The position numbers and the translations under genes are program-made. A stretch of 64,000 bases of DNA. Source: an uncultured Pontibacter sp. (lineage in GTDB: Bacteria > Bacteroidota > Bacteroidia > Cytophagales > Hymenobacteraceae). Each line of letters starts with the position of its first letter. Positions within the stretch are counted from its first letter, which is position 1. The stretch spans positions 62,001 through 126,000 of the forward strand of contig NZ_CANLZM010000001.1 in NCBI RefSeq assembly GCF_947495565.1, given 5' to 3'. Positions 8,875-17,466 of the stretch are shown piece after piece. Below the pieces are notes generated by a model, which did no database searches, was not told the DNA's origin, and saw only the letters and a program-made list of their open reading frames with translations.

Positions 8875-9059
8875 GGCTGGATATTTAGGAGAAGCGAAAA
8901 GAGCTTTTATACAGATAGCAGTTTTGGGTTCTGTTACAAAGATTACTCTGCTGCCTATACTTGCTTTTCTGATAAAACAGCAGCTGCTCTGGCTTACATA
9001 AGAAGTGCATCTCAAACCTTCCAATGCTAATTCCTGCGTTGCCTCATCTCCAAATTTCC

Positions 9060-9067
9060 TATCTTTG
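9060..9067 (+). promoter_or_regulatory. TAnnTTTG -7 element of pepE (leaderless-type)
   Basis: TATCTTTG ends 3 nt before the pepE ATG at 9071. A TTG at 9039-9041 with an 18-nt spacer could serve as the -33 element. Confidence 0.55.
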
Positions 9068-9070
9068 GGT

Positions 9071-9793
9071 ATGAGCAGAAACCTACTTTTAATAAGCACC
9101 TCTACCACGCACGGTACCGGCTACCTGGAGCATGCAGAGCAGGAGGTGAAATCCTTACTGGAGGGTAAAAAAAGCATCTTGTTTATACCTTACGCTCGCC
9201 CGGGCGGCATGTCGCATTCAGATTATACCGCCAAAGCACGCGAGGCTTTCTCGAAGTGGGGCATTAGCGTAAGCGGCGTGCATGAGTACGACGAACCTGC
9301 AAAGGCAGTAAGAGAGGCAGAGGCCGTATTTATTGGCGGCGGAAATACCTTTGTACTGCTGCGCCAGCTGTACCAGAACAAGCTGGTGGAGCCCCTGCGG
9401 GAGCGTGTGCAAAAAGGAATGCCTTATATGGGAACCAGCGCAGGCACCAATGTGGCAGGCCGAACTATAGGCACCACCAACGATATGCCGATTGTGCATG
9501 TAAAAACGTTTGATGCGCTGCAACTCGTGCCGTTCAATATTAACCCTCACTTCCTGGACCCGGAGCCAAACTCTACGCACATGGGCGAAACGCGTGATAC
9601 GCGTATAGCGGAGTTTCATCATCATAACCGCCAGCCGGTAATTGGCTTGCGCGAGGGCAGCATGCTGCGTGTGCAAGGCGATAGAATAGCGCTTTTAGGA
9701 CCGCATACTGCGCGCGTTTTCCTGCAGACGGAGAAGCAGCCGATGGAATTTAAAGCGTCTGACGATCTGGGTTTTCTTCTGGAGGCATACTAA
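9071..9793 (+). CDS. pepE: Dipeptidase E (alpha-aspartyl dipeptidase), S51 family
   Basis: 240 residues from ATG 9071, close to the roughly 230 of E. coli PepE. A longer in-frame start at 9005 would put the promoter element inside the gene. The catalytic nucleophile elbow is GTSAGTN (Ser123), preceded by FIGGGNTF (87-94). NINPHF has the His near 160, and AEFHHHN is typical of the family. PepE hydrolyses dipeptides with N-terminal aspartate in the cytoplasm. The gene is monocistronic and followed by a hairpin. Confidence 0.92.
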   Translation: MSRNLLLISTSTTHGTGYLEHAEQEVKSLLEGKKSILFIPYARPGGMSHSDYTAKAREAFSKWGISVSGVHEYDEPAKAVREAEAVFIGGGNTFVLLRQLYQNKLVEPLRERVQKGMPYMGTSAGTNVAGRTIGTTNDMPIVHVKTFDALQLVPFNINPHFLDPEPNSTHMGETRDTRIAEFHHHNRQPVIGLREGSMLRVQGDRIALLGPHTARVFLQTEKQPMEFKASDDLGFLLEAY

Positions 9794-9800
9794 GTACAAA

Positions 9801-9840
9801 ATCAGGCCAGCAGTAACGGTACGAGTGCTTCTGGCCTGAT
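9801..9840. terminator. Hairpin after pepE
   Basis: Perfect 10-bp arms ATCAGGCCAG (9801-9810) and CTGGCCTGAT (9831-9840) with a 20-nt loop that can pair further. A second weaker hairpin (GGCAC/GTGCC, 9860-9881) follows. The two lie between the convergent pepE and spy-like genes; there is no strong T run. Confidence 0.5.
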
Positions 9841-9913
9841 CCCCCTTAAACGAGAAAAAGGCACCCCTTCACGGTAGTGCCCTTCTCACTCTCAACTTTA
9901 GCCAATTTTAACC

Positions 9914-10384
9914 TTAATTACTTGCTCTTTTATCGTCGAGGCGCTTTAGGAGCATTTTCGTGAAATCCCGTTCGCCGCGGTATAGCTTAATGAGTTGCTT
10001 GGAGGTGATAACTCTGAGGTATCTGTTTGCATACTCTTTCTCCAACTCCAGTTCTTTCTCTTTGGTAACAAACATGTTATCGATGCGGGATTTGGCCTCA
10101 GCCTCGCTTAGCGCGTCCACATCCTGGCGGTAGCCGCTGCGGTACCCTTTAATCAGGGTGCGTCGCTTCGCTTCGTACTCGTTATACAGTGGCCAGAATT
10201 TCTGTGACTGGTCCGATGTTAACTCCATTTTATCGGTGAGGAACGCAATTTTGGCGGCCTCCACATTTTCGCTGCGCTCTTCTTTACTACTGTTCTGCGA
10301 GAAAGCAGCAGTACTGCCCAAAAGCAAGGCGCAGCTTAATAATAAAGACAGGGTATAACGCTTCATGGGTGAATTAGTAGTCAA
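9914..10384 (-). CDS. Spy/CpxP-like periplasmic protein of a sigma-factor operon
   Basis: 156 residues from the first Met, or 150 from Met7 (MKRYTLSLLLSCALLLGSTA), which starts a clear signal peptide ending near AFSQ. The mature part is a charged helical protein with LTSDQSQKFWPLYNEYEAKR, the LTxxQ-like motif of the Spy/CpxP fold. Spy-type proteins are periplasmic chaperones or stress sensors. It is the third gene of an operon with the ECF sigma factor and a single-TM protein; its first Met lies 11 bp inside the preceding gene, suggesting coupling. Inferred role: envelope-stress sensor or effector of this regulon. Confidence 0.75.
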   Translation of the reverse strand: MTTNSPMKRYTLSLLLSCALLLGSTAAFSQNSSKEERSENVEAAKIAFLTDKMELTSDQSQKFWPLYNEYEAKRRTLIKGYRSGYRQDVDALSEAEAKSRIDNMFVTKEKELELEKEYANRYLRVITSKQLIKLYRGERDFTKMLLKRLDDKRASN

Positions 10385-10796
10385 TGTGGTTTAGGTTATA
10401 GTACTCCAGCTCCTCCTCGGCAGCCGTAGCACTTACGTTTAAAAGCTCGGCAGGTAACTCCTGCTCACGCAGCGTGCTAAGCTCAGCAAAATCGGTTGTT
10501 TCTATGGTGGCGTAAGTGCTTAGGTAATCTACTATTTCTGTGTCAGACACAGAGGCTAAGTTTACCATTTGCTGCTCAGGCTCATCAGGCATACTATAAA
10601 AATACGCACCCACAAACAGCAGCAGCAGCACCACCGGCACCAGGGCCAGGCGCAAGGGTTGCCACAGGGTTGGCTGTTTCTGCTCCTGGGCAGCCGTACG
10701 CTCCATTACACGCATCGGAAGGCGGTCAAAATAATTTGCCGGCACCTGGTAAGGGTTACGCTGCGGTATGTCGCTCAGCTTTAAATCTTTCTTCAT
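10374..10796 (-). CDS. Single-pass membrane protein, probable anti-sigma factor
   Basis: 140 residues: a cytosolic N-terminus starting MKKDLKLSDIPQRNPYQVPA, one TM helix (about 50-68, ALVPVVLLLLFVGAYFY), then an acidic periplasmic tail. No zinc anti-sigma motif (HxxxCxxC) is present. The position right after the sigma gene and the one-TM layout match the anti-sigma proteins of Bacteroidota ECF operons. The functional call rests on context rather than sequence family. Confidence 0.65.
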   Translation of the reverse strand: MKKDLKLSDIPQRNPYQVPANYFDRLPMRVMERTAAQEQKQPTLWQPLRLALVPVVLLLLFVGAYFYSMPDEPEQQMVNLASVSDTEIVDYLSTYATIETTDFAELSTLREQELPAELLNVSATAAEEELEYYNLNHIDY

Positions 10797-10839
10797 TCTT
10801 GTTAACTCTACCGGTTAGATAAGGCTTCTTGACTTTAGT

Positions 10840-11379
10840 TTAATCATGCTTCAGAAATTCTTCAATTTTTTTTACAGCGATGTGGTAAGAAGCCTTTAGC
10901 GCTCCTACGGAAGTACCCAATATCTCGGACATTTCCTCATACTTCATCTCGTCAAAATATTTCATGTTAAACACCAGGCGCTGCTTTTCGGGTAGGCGCA
11001 GGATAGCCTTCTGCAGTTTCATCTGTACCTCATCGCCAGCCAGTTCCGGAGAAGACTCTACCTTTTCCATCAGCTCGGCGGTAACGTCGTTCAGGGGTAA
11101 AAAAAACTTTCTTTTTTTGCTGGATAAGAAGGAGAGGCACTCGTTGGTGGCGATGCGGTAGATCCAGGTATAAAGCTGGGCATCCTGGCGGAAGTTGTCC
11201 AGGTTCTTCCATACTTTCACAAACACATCCTGCGTCAGGTCGTCAGCATCGTCATGGTCTATCACCATTTTACGGATGTGCCAGTATATTTTCTGCTGAT
11301 ACTTGCGCACAAGCTGGTTGAAAGCCATGTTTCGGCTCTCGGGCTGGGCGAATTTCTCAAGTAGCTCTTTATCTTCCAA
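10840..11379 (-). CDS. ECF-type RNA polymerase sigma factor
   Basis: About 179 residues from a TTG start (LEDKELLEKFAQPESRN). Region 2 shows YQQKIYWHIRKMV, DADDLTQDVFVKVWKNLDNFR and LYTWIYRIATNECL; region 4 shows LPEKQRLVFNMKYFDEMKYE and the helix-turn-helix EILGTSVGALKASYHIAVKKI. The open frame extends to an ATG at 11502, but that codon lies in the loop of the transketolase terminator and homology begins at the TTG, so I prefer the shorter form. First gene of a three-gene stress-type operon with the membrane protein and the Spy-like protein. Confidence 0.88.
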   Translation of the reverse strand: MEDKELLEKFAQPESRNMAFNQLVRKYQQKIYWHIRKMVIDHDDADDLTQDVFVKVWKNLDNFRQDAQLYTWIYRIATNECLSFLSSKKRKFFLPLNDVTAELMEKVESSPELAGDEVQMKLQKAILRLPEKQRLVFNMKYFDEMKYEEMSEILGTSVGALKASYHIAVKKIEEFLKHD

Positions 11380-11483
11380 CTGAACGTATGGGTAAGCAGA
11401 AACGGCGGGCTCGGGTAAGAAGCAGTATACTACGGGCTTGTTCAGCAGCTCTTCTTCCGCAAGCAACAGCAAGTATACTAAAA

Positions 11484-11519
11484 AATTAGAGGGAGATAGC
11501 ACTCTACCTCCCTCTAATT
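11484..11519 (-). terminator. Terminator of the transketolase cluster
   Basis: Perfect 12-bp arms AATTAGAGGGAG (11484-11495) and CTCCCTCTAATT (11508-11519); on the minus strand the stem runs directly into TTTTTTAG. It ends transcription from the transketolase side before the sigma operon. Confidence 0.8.
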
Positions 11520-11542
11520 ATCCGGCAGATTTTAAATTCTGC

Positions 11543-12496
11543 TTATTTTCTGCTGATAGCGCGCTCTGCGGCGGCCACAATGTCATTTTCAGTCAATCCA
11601 TACTTTTCCATCAGTTCGTCTGGCGTGGCAGACTCGCCGAAGGTATCGTTAACGGCAACATACTCCTGCGGGGCAGGTTTGTTTATGGCCAATACCTGCG
11701 CCACACTGTCGCCAAGGCCACCGATGCGGTTGTGTTCTTCTGCTGTTACCACACAGCCCGTTTTGGCTACCGACTGCAGTACGGCATCATTGTCCAGTGG
11801 CTTAATAGTATGGATGTTAATAATCTCCGCTGAGATTCCCTTGTCAGCCAGAATTTTTCCGGCAAGTATAGCTTTCCAAACCAGGTGGCCGGTAGCGATA
11901 ATACTTACATCTGTTCCCTCGTTCAGCATCACGGCCTTGCCGATCTCAAACTTCTGGTTGGCAGGGGTGAAGATTGGCACCACCGGGCGGCCGAAGCGCA
12001 GGTATACCGGGCCTTCATGCTCGGCAATGGCAAGCGTAGCGGCTTTTGTCTGGTTATAGTCGCATGGGTTGATAACGGTCATGCCGGGCAGCATCTTCAT
12101 CATACCGATGTCTTCCAGTATCTGGTGAGTTGCCCCGTCCTCGCCTAAGGTAAGGCCGGCGTGTGATGCGCAGATCTTTACGTTTTTGCCGGAGTAGGCC
12201 ACAGACTGGCGTATCTGATCGTATACGCGGCCAGTAGAGAAGTTAGCAAAGGTGCCTGTAAAAGGGATTTTGCCGCCGATGGTCATACCTGCAGCCAGGC
12301 CGATCATGTTTGCCTCAGCTATACCTACCTGGAAGAAGCGCTCGGGAAACTCTTTCTGAAATGCGCCCATTTTAAGGGAGCCAACCAAGTCGGCGCAAAG
12401 GCCTACTACGTTAGGGTTAGTGCGGCCTAACTCCAACAGACCATCGCCGAAGCCAGAACGTGTGTCTTTTTTTTCTGTGTAAGTATACTCTTTCAT
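11543..12496 (-). CDS. Transketolase, C-terminal subunit
   Basis: 317 residues carrying the pyrimidine-binding (Pyr) and C-terminal domains: VGIAEANMIGLAAGMTIGGK with the conserved catalytic Glu, FANFSTGRVYDQIRQSVAY, ASHAGLTLGEDGATHQ, and later YLRFGRPVVP. Together with the N-terminal subunit at 14004-14870 it forms a complete ThDP-dependent transketolase of the pentose phosphate pathway, moving two-carbon units between sugar phosphates. The two-gene form is normal in many bacteria. Unusual here is that an unrelated VWA gene separates the halves. Confidence 0.9.
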   Translation of the reverse strand: MKEYTYTEKKDTRSGFGDGLLELGRTNPNVVGLCADLVGSLKMGAFQKEFPERFFQVGIAEANMIGLAAGMTIGGKIPFTGTFANFSTGRVYDQIRQSVAYSGKNVKICASHAGLTLGEDGATHQILEDIGMMKMLPGMTVINPCDYNQTKAATLAIAEHEGPVYLRFGRPVVPIFTPANQKFEIGKAVMLNEGTDVSIIATGHLVWKAILAGKILADKGISAEIINIHTIKPLDNDAVLQSVAKTGCVVTAEEHNRIGGLGDSVAQVLAINKPAPQEYVAVNDTFGESATPDELMEKYGLTENDIVAAAERAISRK

Positions 12497-12567
12497 CTGT
12501 ATTTTTTTCTTGAAGCTTAGAGGAGGTCGGCTGGGTGTTTATACTTCAGGTTGCCAGCGAACCTCGT

Positions 12568-13959
12568 TTATCTGTTAAAAATCTTTACTGTTGTTGTAGC
12601 GCCCGACCGTATGGTGAAGTCCTGCACATAGGTAAACTTGCTTGATTGGGCAGATTTCATTCGGTACACCAATTTATACTGGCCAGGCTGCAGTGCCATG
12701 GTTATTTTGCTGTTGTCTTCCGGCAGGTTGCATAGCCAGCGCTGTGCGCCGCTTTCGTGCAGCTCGTACACGCTGCCGTAGCCCTGCACCTGCGATGGAA
12801 TAGCCAACTGACCGGGAGGTGGTATTGTAATAGTGTTTGTTTCTCCCTGCTTCACTTCCACGTTGCGGAGCATAATGCGCGGCATTGTCAGAATCTCCAG
12901 ATCATACTTGCCCGTGAGGTACTTGTGCCGGTTACCGAACGTTTGCACGTTCAGCGTTTTTTCAGCACCTGCCTGACGCACAATGGCGTTCAGTATTCTG
13001 TAGGGCGATGGCCCGTCCTGGCGCAAGTATAACTCGCCTTGCGGCGCTTTCACTTTGATGACATTGTTCTTGCCGGGCTTGATAGTGAGGTTACGCTCCA
13101 CTACGGGTGGCGTCGTGTTCACGAGCAGGTGATAGGGCAGGAGCGCGTCTATGTCCAGCAGGTCGGCTTTGCCGTTGGTGTCCAGGTAATGCACATAGTC
13201 ATACTCTGCCTCGCCGGTTAGCGTGTTCACAAAAGTCATGTTCACGTCTGTTTCGCGGGGGCGGTTCTGCTCGTCCAGTAGCTCCACGCTTACAGTGGTT
13301 TTGCTCAGCGTCTGCGTCACGATTTCTGTCAGCACGGTTTCAAAGGTTTTAATGTCCTCTGCGTTAAAGTACTGCCCGATGCAGTTCAGTTGCTCTTCGT
13401 GCTCCGGCTCAATGCCAATGCCGATCACAAACGGGCGCAGGAAAATCCGCTTTCTTTGCAGTGCCTCTGACGTGGCGCAAGGGTCGCCGCCGCAGGACTC
13501 CAGGCCATCTGTTATAAGTATAACTACGTTACGGGAGCGATCTTCCGGAAAGTCACTGGCGGCCTGCTGCAGCGAGTAGGTGATAGGCGTGTTGCCACGC
13601 GGCACAATCGCATCCAGCTTCTTCTTGATCGTTTCGGAGTTATCCTTCCCGAAAGGCACTTCCAGCTTGGTGTCTTTGCAGTCGTTTCGCTCACGGCCGA
13701 ACTGGTGGCCATACACCCGCAGCGCTACTTCCACGTTATCGTACTGGTGCAGGGAGTCTACCAGATGGCTCAGCAGGTTTTTAGCCACGGCCATGCGGTC
13801 GCTGTTTTCCCACTTCGCCATCATACTCCCCGAGGCATCCAGCAGAAAGAGAATGCGGGTCTTATCCGGCTGCTTTTTTTCCTGGGCATACGCTCCCCCG
13901 GTCACTGAAAAAATCAGCAACAAAAGTAAGGCAGCTATGCTTTTGCTCCAGCTTATCAT
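12568..13959 (-). CDS. Secreted von Willebrand A domain protein
   Basis: 463 residues with a signal peptide (SIAALLLLLIFSVTGGAYA, cleaved near residue 25). The VWA domain follows at about 33-230: DASGSM (41-46) is the DxSxS MIDAS, GNTPIT supplies the Thr and LITDGLESCGGDPC the Asp. The rest, about 235-463, is a set of beta-rich repeats of carboxypeptidase-regulatory/Ig type ending in an all-beta tail. VWA proteins bind partners through Mg2+. It lies between the two transketolase genes on the same strand with short gaps (44 and 71 bp), so it is probably co-transcribed, though a metabolic link is not obvious. Confidence 0.85.
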   Translation of the reverse strand: MISWSKSIAALLLLLIFSVTGGAYAQEKKQPDKTRILFLLDASGSMMAKWENSDRMAVAKNLLSHLVDSLHQYDNVEVALRVYGHQFGRERNDCKDTKLEVPFGKDNSETIKKKLDAIVPRGNTPITYSLQQAASDFPEDRSRNVVILITDGLESCGGDPCATSEALQRKRIFLRPFVIGIGIEPEHEEQLNCIGQYFNAEDIKTFETVLTEIVTQTLSKTTVSVELLDEQNRPRETDVNMTFVNTLTGEAEYDYVHYLDTNGKADLLDIDALLPYHLLVNTTPPVVERNLTIKPGKNNVIKVKAPQGELYLRQDGPSPYRILNAIVRQAGAEKTLNVQTFGNRHKYLTGKYDLEILTMPRIMLRNVEVKQGETNTITIPPPGQLAIPSQVQGYGSVYELHESGAQRWLCNLPEDNSKITMALQPGQYKLVYRMKSAQSSKFTYVQDFTIRSGATTTVKIFNR

Positions 13960-14003
13960 TACTAAAACCAGAAAAGTGCGGGCTCAGGAATCAAAGTATA
14001 TTT

Positions 14004-14870
14004 TTAGTAGTCAGAGGCTACATCTACGGCTAACTGTTGCAGGGCAATCTCTAGCTGCTCATCGTTCGGAGCCACGCCGTGCCATTTGTGCGAGCCCATC
14101 ATGTAGTCTACTCCAAAGCCCATTTCCGTATTCATCAGTATCAGTACCGGCTTGCCTTTGCCTGTGGCGGCTTTTGCGTTCTCCAGGGCTGGCAGCAGCA
14201 GCTCAAAGTTGTTTCCGTCAGCCTCCAGCACGTGCCATCCGAAAGCCTCAAACTTAGCCTGCAGGTCTCCGAGGCTCATTACCTCTTCGGTAGAACCGTC
14301 AATCTGCTGGCCGTTTCTGTCTACGGTGGCAATAATATTGTCTACTTTGTGGTGCGCGGCATACATAGCGGCTTCCCAAATCTGGCCTTCCTCCAGTTCA
14401 CCGTCGCCCATCAGCACGTACACCAGGTTGTTGTCTTTGTTCAGTTTTTTTGTCTGAGCCGCGCCTACTGCCGCCGAAAGGCCTTGACCCAAAGAGCCGG
14501 AAGCGATGCGCACGCCTGGCAGCCCTTCGTGGGTAGTTGGGTGGCCCTGTAACCTGGAGTTGAGTTTACGGAACGTGGCAAGTTCTTTTACATCGAAGAA
14601 GCCAGCGCGAGCCAGCACACTGTACCAAACCGGCGAAATATGGCCGTTAGAAAGGAAGAAAATATCCTCGTTTTTGCCGTCAATTGTAAACTCTTTGCTG
14701 TAGTTCATCACCCGGAAGTATAGCGACACAAAATAATCTGTGCAGCCAAGCGAGCCGCCCGGGTGGCCCGAGTTTACGGCGTGCACCATGCGTACAATAT
14801 CGCGACGTACCTGCGCGGCGGTCTGCTTCAGTTCTGTGATGCTTTGGTTATGTGGGTTCTCGTTATTCAC
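14004..14870 (-). CDS. Transketolase, N-terminal (ThDP-binding) subunit
   Basis: 288 residues from a GTG start at 14870. Visible are HPGGSLGCTDYFVSLYF, LSNGHISPVWYSVLARAG, RIASGSLGQGLSAAVG and the ThDP motif MGDGELEEGQIWEAAM through DRNGQQIDG. It pairs with the Pyr/C-terminal subunit (11543-12496) to make the active enzyme. It is the first gene of a likely three-gene transcript: transketolase N, VWA protein, transketolase C. Confidence 0.92.
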   Translation of the reverse strand: MNNENPHNQSITELKQTAAQVRRDIVRMVHAVNSGHPGGSLGCTDYFVSLYFRVMNYSKEFTIDGKNEDIFFLSNGHISPVWYSVLARAGFFDVKELATFRKLNSRLQGHPTTHEGLPGVRIASGSLGQGLSAAVGAAQTKKLNKDNNLVYVLMGDGELEEGQIWEAAMYAAHHKVDNIIATVDRNGQQIDGSTEEVMSLGDLQAKFEAFGWHVLEADGNNFELLLPALENAKAATGKGKPVLILMNTEMGFGVDYMMGSHKWHGVAPNDEQLEIALQQLAVDVASDY

Positions 14871-14985
14871 ACCTGATATATTAGTAGTTTGAGTAAATGA
14901 TTTAATGCTTCTATGCTTTTACGTACAGAGGCGCCCATACTTTGCAGTATTTATACTTTAAAATGATGTCCAAATATAACAAAAA

Positions 14986-15015
14986 AACGCAGCTGCCGGA
15001 GTGGGCAGCTGCGTT
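14986..15015 (-). terminator. Rho-independent terminator of bcp
   Basis: 12-bp stem AACGCAGCTGCC/GGCAGCTGCGTT (14986-14997, 15004-15015) with loop GGAGTG; on the minus strand it is followed by a run of seven T. It lies just beyond the bcp stop. Confidence 0.88.
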
Positions 15016-15021
15016 TAAGTT

Positions 15022-15471
15022 TTACTTCAGTAGCTGGGCAGCGTGCTCTTTTGTTTTCACTTTCGTGATGATGTCTTGTATGACACCGTTTTCATCAATC
15101 ACGAAGGTGTAGCGCATCGTGCCCATGTACTTGCGGCCATACATCGATTTCTCCTGCCATACCCCATACTGCTCTACAATCTGCTTATCGGTGTCGGCCA
15201 GAAGTGTGAAAGGCAGTTCATACTTGCTGATGAAGTTTTGGTGTGACTTTTCACTATCTATACTTACACCGATTACTTCGTAGCCCTGCTGCTGCAGTTC
15301 GCCGTAATTATCGCGGAGGTTGCAGGATTGAGCGGTACAGCCGGGCGTATTATCCTTCGGGTAGAAGTATAAAATAACTTTCTTGCCGCGGTAATCGCTT
15401 AGTTTAACAGTATTGCCGTTTTGGTCTTTGCCTTCAAACGCAGGCGCTTTGTCTCCGATGTTCAGTTGCAT
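15022..15471 (-). CDS. bcp: Thioredoxin-dependent thiol peroxidase (Bcp/PrxQ peroxiredoxin)
   Basis: 149 residues, the usual length. NTPGCTAQSCNLRDNY holds the peroxidatic Cys45 and the resolving Cys50 five residues on, as in E. coli Bcp and PrxQ. YFYPKD and the Arg in MRYTFVID complete the active-site context. It reduces hydrogen and organic peroxides with electrons from thioredoxin in the cytoplasm. Transcribed alone, with its own strong terminator. Confidence 0.95.
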   Translation of the reverse strand: MQLNIGDKAPAFEGKDQNGNTVKLSDYRGKKVILYFYPKDNTPGCTAQSCNLRDNYGELQQQGYEVIGVSIDSEKSHQNFISKYELPFTLLADTDKQIVEQYGVWQEKSMYGRKYMGTMRYTFVIDENGVIQDIITKVKTKEHAAQLLK

Positions 15472-15552
15472 AGAGTTTTGTTCTAGGTATCTCGTAGCAC
15501 GATTCGTCTTGATTTTAAGGCCGTAATACGTGTTTCTTGATACGGTGTCAAA

Positions 15553-17466
15553 TTAAATTCTGGTAGTATAAGTGGCTTCGTTACCGGCGTTGTCCTTCAC
15601 CTTCACGACCACCTCACCTGACAAAGAAACATTTTTATCGAGCTTTTCAGACCAGATGGTGGCGGTTTTGTGCTCATACTTCATCAAGAGCCACTTTCCG
15701 TCTACCCAAGCATTAAAGGAGTTAAGGCCCGAAAGATCGTCCGAAATCTTAAAGCTGACCCCGTTTCGGCTCTTACTTACCAGCCTGATAACAGGGGCTC
15801 TGGTATCTTCCAGCACTTTAAACTTACCCATGTTTTTGGTGGTGAAAGTAATGGTGTTGCCTTCCCATTTGCCTCCGGTGAAGCCACGGCCACGGCCACT
15901 GCCCAGGAAGTACACAGCCGCCTTGCTCTTGTCAAGGCCAGCGGTATCAGCCTTCATGGTTACTTTCAAGGCTTTGTGCAGGGGCGTAAAATAGTCGCCG
16001 ATAGTATAAACGCCGTTCTCCAGTTTTGTCTGTAGGTATAGCGTGTCGTAGAGCGACTGCTTTTCGAACAGCACTTTCACATAATTGTTCCTGAACTGGA
16101 AATCCTGGGCCGGCGGCACCATCTGCTCCAACCCAAAACCTGAGTTAAGGCCGCAGAAACGCATGGAGTCCGGCAGGCCCGCACGCAGGTCGTATAGGCT
16201 CACCGATACCGAGTTGTTCATGTAGCTTGGCACCAGCATCAGCTCTTTGCCTTTCACAAACAGCTCGATGTTCTGTGGCGTGGCACTGGTGTCGGCTGCG
16301 CTAATCTTTAATACATTGCCTATAATTTCATAGGAAATAGAGGGCTTCTTTACAGCGGCAGACCTGGTTTGCGTAAATGCTGGCTTTTGGCCTTTTACTG
16401 TGAAGCTAAGGGTAGAGCTGTTGTTATAAGAGTCGCGGGCTACCAGCTTTACCTGGTAAACCGAATCAGCCTGTACTTTCAAGCGCCCGTCGTAGCCGTT
16501 GGCTTTGTAAAGTGGCAGGTCGTTTCCGTGGTCTATAAAAGCTTTTTGAAACGTATTGCCACGGCGTTTGTACTGGTTATAGTTTATGTGCTGCGACACC
16601 TGGCGGGAGAGCTCAAAAGGAACTCTGTCGATGTAGTGCGTATACAGCTGCTCGCCGTTAACAAAGAGTGTAACCTCCTGCGTGCCATTTTTATTGGCGG
16701 CGCCATCCAGCCGGTCTATTGTCTGCAACTCAAGCCCGATCAGGCCATGCGCGTATACCGTGTCGGTCAGGCTGTAGTTGGTTCCGACCTTTTTGGTGCG
16801 CAGCTCGGCGCGTTCAAACTCATTGCCTACCCTGGAGTGAATGTTGAGCGGGGAGATGCCGATGCTGTAAATATCAGGCGGAGTAGTGTCTATTACTTCT
16901 TTAAAAGTATAGCGGAGCGGGTTATACAGGCGGTCTTCTTTATCCCGGATCTCAAAGTGCAGGTGCGGGCCACCAGAGCCGCCCGTATTGCCGGAAAGAC
17001 CAATTACGTCGCCGCGTTTTACCGGAAACTGCCCCGGCTCCGGGAAAAGCTCCAGGTCAAACACCTGCTTCTCGTACTGCTTCTGCAGCATGTAGTCGGC
17101 CAGCGGCTTGTAATACTCCAGCAGGTGCGCATAAGTAGTAACCAGCCCATTGGAGTGCGTTACGTAAATAATGTTGCCATACCCGTAGCTAGACTGCTTT
17201 ACCCGCGAGATATAACCATCGGCAGCGGCGTGCACATTCAGGCCCACGCGCTGATCGGTTTTAATATCCAGCCCACCATGAAAGTGGTTGGAGCGTATCT
17301 CGCCCATGGTGCCGGACAGGTAATTGCGCTCCCCCGGCTTTATCGGGAACAGAAAGTAATCTGCCGGTGCGGGCATAGCAGGTTCGGCGGGCATTTGCGC
17401 CAAAGCACTAAAGCCGGTAAACAATGCAAGTATGGCTGTGGTAAGCCGCTTTTTATTTAACTTCAA
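15553..17466 (-). CDS. M23 family metallopeptidase (LytM/peptidoglycan endopeptidase)
   Basis: About 637 residues from a TTG start at 17466, giving MKLNKKRLTTAILALFTGFS, a textbook signal peptide ending at ALAQ. ATG codons at 17493 and 17514 would add residues that spoil it. The M23 zinc site is NHFHGGLDIKT (His, Asp) and HLHFEIRD (His-x-His), in the first third. The remainder is beta-rich with Ig-like folds. It should cut peptide crosslinks in peptidoglycan in the periplasm. The start overlaps the end of the upstream FAH-family gene by 14 bp, implying translational coupling. Confidence 0.88.
   Translation of the reverse strand: MKLNKKRLTTAILALFTGFSALAQMPAEPAMPAPADYFLFPIKPGERNYLSGTMGEIRSNHFHGGLDIKTDQRVGLNVHAAADGYISRVKQSSYGYGNIIYVTHSNGLVTTYAHLLEYYKPLADYMLQKQYEKQVFDLELFPEPGQFPVKRGDVIGLSGNTGGSGGPHLHFEIRDKEDRLYNPLRYTFKEVIDTTPPDIYSIGISPLNIHSRVGNEFERAELRTKKVGTNYSLTDTVYAHGLIGLELQTIDRLDGAANKNGTQEVTLFVNGEQLYTHYIDRVPFELSRQVSQHINYNQYKRRGNTFQKAFIDHGNDLPLYKANGYDGRLKVQADSVYQVKLVARDSYNNSSTLSFTVKGQKPAFTQTRSAAVKKPSISYEIIGNVLKISAADTSATPQNIELFVKGKELMLVPSYMNNSVSVSLYDLRAGLPDSMRFCGLNSGFGLEQMVPPAQDFQFRNNYVKVLFEKQSLYDTLYLQTKLENGVYTIGDYFTPLHKALKVTMKADTAGLDKSKAAVYFLGSGRGRGFTGGKWEGNTITFTTKNMGKFKVLEDTRAPVIRLVSKSRNGVSFKISDDLSGLNSFNAWVDGKWLLMKYEHKTATIWSEKLDKNVSLSGEVVVKVKDNAGNEATYTTRI

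Noticed and set aside
16369..17460. Long plus-strand open frame of 363 codons inside the M23 gene
   Set aside because: It lies wholly antisense to a gene with a clear signal peptide and zinc motifs; its protein has no recognisable composition.
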